Below, piece by piece: positions 56,446-62,344 of a DNA stretch of 62,344 bases. The position numbers were made by a program, and so were the translations under genes. The notes under the pieces are model-generated. The model did no database searches. It was not told where the DNA came from and was given only the letters and a program-made list of their open reading frames with translations. This DNA is from Streptomyces beigongshangae (GTDB lineage: Bacteria; Actinomycetota; Actinomycetes; Streptomycetales; Streptomycetaceae). The stretch lies in contig NZ_JAHKJW010000044.1 of the NCBI RefSeq assembly GCF_019710745.1, forward strand, positions 1-62,344. Direction: 5' to 3'. Every line of letters starts with the position of its first letter. Positions within the stretch are counted from its first letter, which is position 1.

Positions 56446-58242
56446 ATGATCGACACCAGTCCCGTGAGCGGCCCTCACCCGGGTCCCGACAGCGCCGAGC
56501 TCACCGAAGCCCTCTTCGCTGACGGCCCGGAGGGCGCCGAGGTCCACGCCGTATGGCGCGAGGCGGTCTCGACCGACCTGTTCCGACACCCCGGCGACGC
56601 CGGCACCGAAGAGCGCCGGCAGCTCTCCTACGACCGTCTGCGGGCCCTGAACGAGGAAGTCCTCTCGCCCGAGGGTCTGGCGCAGGATCCGCGGGCGCTG
56701 GCCGCCCTGCACGAGTGGAGCGCTGTGGTGGACGGTGCGACGGCGACCGTGGCCGGCATCCACTACAACCTCTTCCTCGGAAGCCTGCTCGACGACCGCC
56801 TCTCACCGCCGCGCGACCTCAGCGCTTTCGGCAAGCTCGCCCGGACGGGGACGTTCCTGTGCACCGAGCGTGCTCACGGCAACGACGCCTCCGCACTGGA
56901 GACCCGCGCCCGGTACGACCGTGAACGCGAGGAGTTCGTGCTGCACACCCCGCACGAGGGTGCGCAGAAGTACATGCCCAACACCAGTGCGGCCGGCGGG
57001 CCGAAAAGCGCGGTGGTGGCGGCCCGGCTGCTGGTCGACGACCAGGACCAGGGTGTCTTCCTGTTCCTCGTACCGCTGAGCGACCGTCGCGGAACCCTGC
57101 CGGGCATCACCGTGACGGTGTTGCCCGAACGCGTGGGCAGCCCGGTGGACCACTGCGTCACCGGCTTCGACCACGTGCGTCTGCCACGGACCGCACTCGT
57201 CCAGGGCGATCACGGACAGCTCCTGCCGGACGGCAGCTTCACCAGCACCATGGGCAGCACGCGCAGGAGGTTCCTGCACGCGATCGCCCGGGTGACGGTC
57301 GGCAAGCTGTGCATGAGCGCCAGCACCCTGGGCGGCTGCCGGGCGGCACTGGCGGTCGCGGTCCGCTACGCGCACACCCGGCACATCTCCGGCCCGGTGG
57401 CCGGCCGACGCGTCCCCCTGGCCGCACACCGCAGCCACCACGCCCCCCTGCTGGAACGAGTGGCCACCGCCTACGCCATGACCTTCCTCCACCGGGCGGT
57501 CACCGAACACTGGATCACCCACGAGCCCGCGGAACGTGCGGCGAGCGAGCGTCTCGTGGCCCTCGCCAAAGGCTGGATCACCTGGCAGGCACGGGAGATC
57601 ACGATCGAGTGCCGCGAACGCTGCGGCGCCCGTGCCCTGTTCCCGGTCAACGGACTGGCCGAGTACCCCGCCAACGCGGACGGGGCGATCACCGCGGAGG
57701 GGGACAACCTCGCGATCTGGTGCAAGGCCGCTGCCGAAATGGTCTTCGGTCACCCGCTCGCCCCCGCACCCCGGCAGGCGACCGGCCGGGAAAGCCTGAC
57801 GGACCCCGACTTCCTTCGCCTCTGCGTCACCGCCGCCGAGCATCACTGGCACGACACCGCACGGCGTGACCTGCGCGGGGGTGAAGCAGGTGACGCGCTC
57901 AGGCGCTGGAACAACGCCTCTGCCGCCGCCCTGGACCTCGTCGAGGCCCACACCGTCGGCAAGGCCGCCGACGCCTTCGCCGCAGCCCTCGCCCGAGTCA
58001 CCGGCCCCGGCACCCGGACAGCCCTGCACGACCTGCACGTCCTGTTCCTGCTGGACCAGGTGCGCTCCCGCAGCGGCCTGCTCCTGGCCGAGGGCGTCCT
58101 GAGCCGAGAACACGTCCGCTCGCTGCCCCGCACCAGGCACACCCTGACCGCCCGCCTCGCCCCCCTCCTGCCGGCTCTGACGGAAGCCTTCTCCCTCCCC
58201 GAAGAACACCTGTCCTCCCTCCCGATGCTGACAGCCCCCTGA
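56446..58242 (+). CDS. acyl-CoA oxidase-like flavoprotein
   Basis: 598 residues from ATG 56446 (MIDTSPVSGPHP); GTG 56443 is also possible. Architecture of peroxisomal-type acyl-CoA oxidases: an N-terminal helical part, a middle beta domain (TGTFLCTERAHGNDASALETRARYD, FVLHTPHEGAQKYMPNTS), then two C-terminal helical domains (ARVTVGKLCMSASTLGGCRAALAVAVRYA, ECRERCGARALFPVNGLAEY). It would use FAD and oxygen to form a 2-enoyl-CoA. It stands alone, 211 bp after the cupin gene. It may act in fatty-acid or secondary metabolism; no biosynthetic cluster is visible. Confidence 0.88.
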   Translation: MIDTSPVSGPHPGPDSAELTEALFADGPEGAEVHAVWREAVSTDLFRHPGDAGTEERRQLSYDRLRALNEEVLSPEGLAQDPRALAALHEWSAVVDGATATVAGIHYNLFLGSLLDDRLSPPRDLSAFGKLARTGTFLCTERAHGNDASALETRARYDREREEFVLHTPHEGAQKYMPNTSAAGGPKSAVVAARLLVDDQDQGVFLFLVPLSDRRGTLPGITVTVLPERVGSPVDHCVTGFDHVRLPRTALVQGDHGQLLPDGSFTSTMGSTRRRFLHAIARVTVGKLCMSASTLGGCRAALAVAVRYAHTRHISGPVAGRRVPLAAHRSHHAPLLERVATAYAMTFLHRAVTEHWITHEPAERAASERLVALAKGWITWQAREITIECRERCGARALFPVNGLAEYPANADGAITAEGDNLAIWCKAAAEMVFGHPLAPAPRQATGRESLTDPDFLRLCVTAAEHHWHDTARRDLRGGEAGDALRRWNNASAAALDLVEAHTVGKAADAFAAALARVTGPGTRTALHDLHVLFLLDQVRSRSGLLLAEGVLSREHVRSLPRTRHTLTARLAPLLPALTEAFSLPEEHLSSLPMLTAP

Positions 58243-58289
58243 CCCGGCCGCCCCGGACGCGCCGGTCTCCTCCCGGGAGCGGGCCGTCG

Positions 58290-58450
58290 CCTCATGACGC
58301 GTCGATCGGGGTGTTCGAACAGCCGACCGACGGGGGCGTCGCCGGCCACGTCGCCGGCGAGGATGTCCCAGTTCCCGACGACGGACCAGGTCGTGCCGTT
58401 GCGGAGGTCGTGGAAGGGGAGGGCCACGCAGCCGTACGTCGGCCCGGCCG
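58290..58450 (-). pseudogene. unidentified coding remnant
   Basis: The minus-strand frame encoding VALPFHDLRNGTTWSVVGN, WDILAGDVAGDAPVGRLFEHPD has about 95 percent G/C in third positions, as in real genes here, while sequence upstream of it in the same frame does not, and no start codon with a ribosome site precedes it. It looks like the 3' end of a gene whose beginning was replaced when the ABC operon came to lie next to it. No family was recognised. Confidence 0.4.
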
Positions 58451-58522
58451 GAGCCGGAGAGGCGCGGGCAGATCTCGGGCGTGCGGTCCGCCGAACGTCC
58501 GGGGCAATTCCCGTCCGCCCCA

Positions 58523-58551
58523 TTGACTCGTCACCGGCCCCCACATACGTT
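58523..58551 (+). promoter_or_regulatory. promoter of the sugar ABC/GH31 operon
   Basis: TTGACT (58523-58528), 17-nt spacer, TACGTT (58546-58551). The predicted start point, about 58558, falls inside the first operator. Confidence 0.7.
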
Positions 58552-58555
58552 CCCC

Positions 58556-58596
58556 CGTCGAAGCGCTTCGACGGCGCTCGTCGAAACGGTTCGACG
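58556..58596. promoter_or_regulatory. two LacI-type operators
   Basis: CGTCGAAGCGCTTCGACG (58556-58573) is a perfect 18-bp palindrome; CGTCGAAACGGTTCGACG (58579-58596) has the same CGTCGAA/TTCGACG arms. Centres are 23 bp apart. The CGAA...TTCG core is typical of LacI-family sugar repressors. No such regulator gene lies within the window. Confidence 0.8.
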
Positions 58597-58645
58597 GGTG
58601 CCGCGTGATGTCGCGATGCCCGTCCGACTCCCCCGGAGGCACAGG

Positions 58646-59941
58646 ATGTTGAGCGCACGACGGCGTGTGACGGCGGCGGCAGCGGTGGTGGTCGGCGCCA
58701 CCCTGCTGCTGGCCTCCTGCGGTGACTCGGACAGCGGGTCCTCCGACGGGAGGACGCTGAAGCTGTGGCACTACGAGAGCCCCGACAGCGCGATGGCGGT
58801 GGCCTGGAACGCCGCCGTCGAGGAGTTCGAGAAGACCCACCCGGGCGTCGAGGTCAAGTTCGAGGAGAAGGGCTTCGAACAGATCCAGAAGACCGCCCCG
58901 ATGGTCCTCAACTCCGACGACGCCCCCGACCTCATGGAGTACAACAAGGGCAACGCGACGGCCGGCCACCTCTCCCGGCAGGGGCTGCTCACCGACCTGT
59001 CCGCGGAGGTGACGAAGCGCGGCTGGGACGAGAAGCTCAGCGCGGGCGTGCGCACCACCAGCCGGTACGACGCCGAGGGCGTGATGGGCTCCGGCAAGTG
59101 GTTCGGGATCCCCAACTACGCCGAGTACACGATGGTCTTCTACAACAAGGACCTCTTCGAGAAGTACGGGATCGCCGAGCCGAAGACGTTCGACGAGCTG
59201 ACGGCCGCGATGGACACGTTCGTCGACGAGGGCGTCACCCCGCTCGCCAACGCGGGCGCCGAGTACGTGGCCCAGCAGTACCTGTACCAGCTGGCGCTGT
59301 CGAAGGCGGACCGCGCCTGGGTGGACTCGTACGAGCTCTACAAGGGTGAGCCCGACTTCCACGACGCCGCCTGGACGTACGGTGCGCGGACCTTCGCGGA
59401 CTGGGTGGAGAAGGGGTACATCAGCGAGAAGTCCACCAGCACGAAGGCCGAGGACGCCGGGCTCTCGTTCATGCAGGGCAAGAGCCCGATCCTGTTCTCG
59501 GGCAGCTGGTGGTACGGCCGGTTCGCCGCGGAGAACACGTTCGACTGGGGCACGTTCCTGTGGCCGGAGTCGGACATGACCCTCGGCTCGGGCGGCAACC
59601 TGTGGGTGGTCCCCGAGGGCTCCGCGAACAAGGAACTGGCGTACGACTTCATCGACATCACCATGTCGGAGAAGATCCAGAACCTGCTCGGCAACAAGGG
59701 CGGCGTCCCGGTGGCCGCCGACCCCGCGGCCATCACGGATCCGCGGGCCAAGGAACTCATCGCCGACTTCAACACCCTCTCCGAGCGGGACGGCCTGGGT
59801 TTCTACCCCGACTGGCCCGTCGCCGGCTTCTACGACGTCCTCGTCTCCGAGACGCAGAAGCTGATCACCGGGAGCGCGAAGCCGGACGCCTACCTGGACG
59901 CGGTGGAGGCCGCGTACGACAAGGGCGTACAGGACCGATGA
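58646..59941 (+). CDS. sugar ABC transporter substrate-binding lipoprotein
   Basis: 431 residues from ATG 58646 (MLSARRRVTA), with GGAGG 6 nt upstream. Lipobox LLASC (Cys25). Family 1 solute-binding domain (LKLWHYESPDSAMAVAWNAAVEEFEKTHPGVEVKF, DLMEYNKGNATAGHLSRQGLL). It heads an operon with two permeases and a GH31 enzyme, so the ligand is likely an alpha-xylose- or alpha-glucose-containing oligosaccharide. Confidence 0.93.
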   Translation: MLSARRRVTAAAAVVVGATLLLASCGDSDSGSSDGRTLKLWHYESPDSAMAVAWNAAVEEFEKTHPGVEVKFEEKGFEQIQKTAPMVLNSDDAPDLMEYNKGNATAGHLSRQGLLTDLSAEVTKRGWDEKLSAGVRTTSRYDAEGVMGSGKWFGIPNYAEYTMVFYNKDLFEKYGIAEPKTFDELTAAMDTFVDEGVTPLANAGAEYVAQQYLYQLALSKADRAWVDSYELYKGEPDFHDAAWTYGARTFADWVEKGYISEKSTSTKAEDAGLSFMQGKSPILFSGSWWYGRFAAENTFDWGTFLWPESDMTLGSGGNLWVVPEGSANKELAYDFIDITMSEKIQNLLGNKGGVPVAADPAAITDPRAKELIADFNTLSERDGLGFYPDWPVAGFYDVLVSETQKLITGSAKPDAYLDAVEAAYDKGVQDR

Positions 59942-60963
59942 CGGTCACCGTCGAACAGGGCGGCCGGGGCAGCAAGGGAAGCAGGCGCAGCAAGGGAAGC
60001 AAGGGCGGGAACAGCAGCGGCAGCAGGAGGGCCGGAGCGCGTCACCACGGGGCGGGTCCGCGCCGGCCCCGTGACTCCTACGCCCTGTTCCTGCTTCCCG
60101 GGGTGCTCGCCTTCCTCGTGGTCGTCGTCGTGCCGTTCCTGATGAACACGGGTGTGAGCTTCACCGACTGGCAGGGGGTCGGCAGCCCGGAGTGGTCCGG
60201 GCTCGCCAACTACCGGGAGCTGATGGACGACGCCGCGTTCTGGGCGTCCTTCCGGCACAGCCTCTTCATGGTCGTCGCGATGGCGGTCCTGCCGACCCTC
60301 CTCGGACTGGTCCTGGCCGCCGCGCTCTTCGACTTCGTCGGCAAGCACTTCGGCAGCAGGACGGCCGCCGTGCTGCGGGCCTGCTTCTACCTGCCGCAGG
60401 TGCTGCCCATCGCGGTCGCGGGCATCGTGTGGAGCTGGATCCTCGCGCCCGACGACGGCTCGCTGAACGAGGTCCTGGAGGCGGCCGGGCTCGGCGGCCT
60501 CCGGCAGGACTGGCTCGGCGACCCGGACCTCGCCCTCTACAGCGTGATGGGCGTGATGGTCTGGGTGCAGCTCGGCTTCCCGCTCGTCGTCTTTATGGCG
60601 GGACTGCAACGGGTGGACCCGCAGCTGTACGAGGCGGCCGAGCTGGACGGAGCCGGCTGGTGGCGGCGGTTCTGGCACGTCACCCTGCCCCGGATCCGGC
60701 CGGAGATCTACGTCGTGCTGCTGTGGTGCACGATCGCCGCGCTCAAGGTGTTCGGCGCGGTGTACGTCCTCACCAAGGGCGGACCGGGCGGGGCGACCGA
60801 CGTGCCGTCGTACTTCTCGTTCACCACGTTCTTCGAGAAGACGCAGGTCGGCTACGGCGCCGCGATCTCCACCGTGCTCACCGTGATCGTCCTGGTGCTC
60901 GCCCTGGCCGGCCTGAAGCTCCAGGCGCGCGCCGAGGACGCCGAAGAGGGAGTCGTGCGATGA
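59938..60963 (+). CDS. sugar ABC transporter permease (MalF-type)
   Basis: 341 residues. A Gly/Ser/Lys/Arg repeat leader (RGSKGSRRSKGSKGGNSSGS, about 10-29) precedes six membrane segments starting YALFLLPGVLAFLVVVVVPF. The EAA loop reads YEAAELDGAGWWRRFWHVTLPRI. The ATG overlaps the binding-protein stop (ATGA). Confidence 0.93.
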   Translation: MTVTVEQGGRGSKGSRRSKGSKGGNSSGSRRAGARHHGAGPRRPRDSYALFLLPGVLAFLVVVVVPFLMNTGVSFTDWQGVGSPEWSGLANYRELMDDAAFWASFRHSLFMVVAMAVLPTLLGLVLAAALFDFVGKHFGSRTAAVLRACFYLPQVLPIAVAGIVWSWILAPDDGSLNEVLEAAGLGGLRQDWLGDPDLALYSVMGVMVWVQLGFPLVVFMAGLQRVDPQLYEAAELDGAGWWRRFWHVTLPRIRPEIYVVLLWCTIAALKVFGAVYVLTKGGPGGATDVPSYFSFTTFFEKTQVGYGAAISTVLTVIVLVLALAGLKLQARAEDAEEGVVR

Positions 60964-61781
60964 CCGTCCTCCGCCGTTACCCCGTGCTGGTCGCCCTGGT
61001 CATCGGGGCGCTGTTCATGGTCCTGCCGTTCCTGGTCGTCGCGGTGAACGCGCTGAAGTCGCCGGCCGAGTACGCGGCGAACGGTCCGCTGAGCGTGCCC
61101 GAGGGCGTCTACCTGGACGGTCTGAAGGACTTCTGGGAGCGCGTCGACTTCGGGCAGAAGCTCGTGAACTCCGTGCTGATCAGCGGGTCGGTCGCGCTGG
61201 GCGCGGTCGTCCTCTCCGTCCTCAACGCGTACGCGATCGGCATCGGGCGGATCAAGGGGCGCACCTGGGTGCTCGCCTTCTTCGTGCTGGCCAACATGCT
61301 GCCGCAGGAGGCACTGGTCTACCCGGTCTACTACCTGAGCAAGGAGGCCGGCCTGTACGACACCCGGCTGAGCGTGATCATCGTCTTCACCGTGATCCAG
61401 GCAGCCTTCGGCACCTACCTGCTCTCCGCCGTCCTCGGGCAGTTCCCGCGCGAGATCGTCGAGGCCGCCCGGATCGACGGCGCGGACAAGTGGCAGGTGC
61501 TGTGGCGGATCGTGGTGCCCGTCAGCCGGCCCACCATCGGCGTGCTCCTGGTCTTCTTCTTCATCTGGACCTGGAACGAGTTCCTGCTCCCCCTGGTGAT
61601 GCTGATCTCCAACGACAACCAGACCGTGTCGGTGGCCCTCGGCGTCCTCCAGGGCCAGCGCCTGATGGACGCCACGATGACGAACGCCGCCGCGCTCCTG
61701 GGCGTCCTGCCCGCGCTCGTCTTCTTCCTCGTCTTCCAGCGGACGCTCACCCGCGGTATCGCCGTGGGCGCCGTCAAATGA
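60960..61781 (+). CDS. sugar ABC transporter permease (MalG-type)
   Basis: 273 residues. Six membrane segments; the EAA loop is REIVEAARIDGADKWQVLWRIVVPVSRP. ATG 60960 overlaps the upstream stop (ATGA). It is followed after 22 nt by the GH31 gene. No ATPase gene is present in the operon inside the window. Confidence 0.93.
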   Translation: MTVLRRYPVLVALVIGALFMVLPFLVVAVNALKSPAEYAANGPLSVPEGVYLDGLKDFWERVDFGQKLVNSVLISGSVALGAVVLSVLNAYAIGIGRIKGRTWVLAFFVLANMLPQEALVYPVYYLSKEAGLYDTRLSVIIVFTVIQAAFGTYLLSAVLGQFPREIVEAARIDGADKWQVLWRIVVPVSRPTIGVLLVFFFIWTWNEFLLPLVMLISNDNQTVSVALGVLQGQRLMDATMTNAAALLGVLPALVFFLVFQRTLTRGIAVGAVK

Positions 61782-61803
61782 CCGCCGAACAAGGGGTGTG
61801 CGT

Positions 61804-62344
61804 GTGAAGTTCACCGACGGCTACTGGCTGCTGCGCGAGGGCGTGACGGCGGCCCACCCGGTCGAGGTCCTCGACGTGAGCGCCGGGTCCGGGGCCCTGG
61901 AGATCCACGCGCCGACCCAGCCCATCCGCCACCGCGGCGATCTCCTGAAGGGACCGGTCGTGACCATCGGCGCGCACGCCCCGATGCCGGACGTCATCGG
62001 CGTCACGTTCACGCACTTCGAGGGCGAGGAGCCCCGGGGACCGCAGTTCGAGCTCAACCGGCTCGGCCGGCAGGAGTTCCAGGCGCACGCCGAGTACGAC
62101 GACGACTGCGCGACCCTCACCGCGGGCGCCCTGTCCGTCCGCGTGAGCCGCACCGGCCCCTGGCACGTGGACTTCCTCGCCGACGGCCGCGTCCTCACCG
62201 GCAGCGGCCCCAAGGGCATGGGCATCATGCGCGACGCCTCCGACGGCGGCCACTACCTGCGGGAGCAGCTGAACCTGGGCGTGGGCACGCACGTCTTCGG
62301 GCTCGGTGAGCGGTTCGGGCCGCTGGTGAAGAACGGCCAGGCCG
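61804..62344 (+). CDS. GH31 glycosidase, probable alpha-xylosidase, 3' end outside the window
   Basis: 180 residues are visible from GTG 61804 (MKFTDGYWLLREGV), with AAGGGG upstream. The start M-K-F-T-x-G-x-W-x-x-R-x-G-V is characteristic of YicI-type alpha-xylosidases, followed by the N-terminal beta-sandwich and the GH31 lead-in VFGLGERFGPLVKNGQ. The catalytic barrel lies beyond the window. No signal peptide, so it should act inside the cell on sugars brought in by the importer encoded upstream. Confidence 0.88.
   Translation, partial: MKFTDGYWLLREGVTAAHPVEVLDVSAGSGALEIHAPTQPIRHRGDLLKGPVVTIGAHAPMPDVIGVTFTHFEGEEPRGPQFELNRLGRQEFQAHAEYDDDCATLTAGALSVRVSRTGPWHVDFLADGRVLTGSGPKGMGIMRDASDGGHYLREQLNLGVGTHVFGLGERFGPLVKNGQA

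Larger units (their letters stand above)
58243..58645. other. 403-bp region between the oxidase gene and the GH31/ABC operon
   Basis: Left part: a coding-like remnant on the minus strand (58290-58450). Right part: a strong plus-strand promoter (58523-58551) and two LacI-type operators (58556-58596), then a GGAGG ribosome site at 58635-58639 for the binding-protein gene. Confidence 0.6.

Noticed and set aside
53314..58242. Small biosynthetic gene cluster (LysR, MFS, cupin, acyl-CoA oxidase)
   Set aside because: No core biosynthetic enzyme such as a synthase or cyclase is present and gene spacing suggests separate units.

Overview
The window is high-GC actinobacterial chromosome and almost certainly Streptomyces. 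Third codon positions are nearly all G or C, GTG/TTG starts are frequent, translational overlaps of the GTGA/ATGA type are common, and neighbouring genes follow an order I remember from the S. coelicolor core chromosome (murA - hup - NAD-malic enzyme - HelD-like helicase - rsuA - sigU - CGNR protein - nnaR - narK - ... - matB - matA). About 58 coding loci (three of them decayed), one tRNA and a set of hairpins, operators and repeats are annotated. No CRISPR array, integrase, transposase or rRNA was seen.

Layout. 1-7 kb: a TPR protein cut by the window edge, hpd (tyrosine catabolism) with a divergent Lrp/AsnC regulator, and a complete four-gene osmoprotectant-type ABC importer downstream of that regulator. 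7-13.5 kb: a secreted Lon-type protease, a four-copy 74-bp tandem repeat, an IclR regulator, an SF2 helicase, a Doc/ribbon-helix-helix toxin-antitoxin pair and an MFS pump. 13.6-21 kb: tRNA-Cys, a double SUKH-4 protein, a small P-loop kinase, and a three-gene xanthine-dehydrogenase-like operon whose large subunit lacks the usual catalytic Glu and whose 2Fe-2S subunit carries a roughly 370-residue disordered extension. 21-26.4 kb: a sugar ABC importer (binding protein plus two permeases, no ATPase) co-translated with a GH20 N-acetylhexosaminidase, preceded by a near-consensus DasR site and two palindromes.

26.6-40.2 kb is core-like: DUF3039, YqgE/AlgH, MurA, HU, NAD-malic enzyme, helicase, the anti-sigma/ECF sigma pair, CGNR protein, the HemD-like nitrate regulator NnaR and the nitrate transporter NarK with two candidate GlnR boxes. 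40.2-48 kb is accessory and visibly decaying: a broken whiJ-type locus (ATPase lacking part of its domain, an N-terminally deleted DUF5753 regulator, an intact DUF397 gene), a PPOX-family gene with an internal stop, a MarR/VOC pair with twin operators, and two copies of an unidentified lipoprotein plus secreted-protein cassette flanking a MerR regulator. 48-53.2 kb is the mat (aggregation polysaccharide) locus, with an acyltransferase as third gene. 53.3-58.2 kb has a LysR/MFS pair, a cupin and an acyl-CoA oxidase-like protein. 58.5-62.3 kb is a second ATPase-less sugar ABC operon with a strong promoter, two LacI-type operators and the start of a GH31 glycosidase.

Both sugar importers lack their own ATPase, so they probably rely on a shared ATPase such as MsiK elsewhere in the genome. 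The least explained objects are the duplicated lipoprotein/secreted cassette, the motif-poor XDH-like operon and the 74-bp repeat array.
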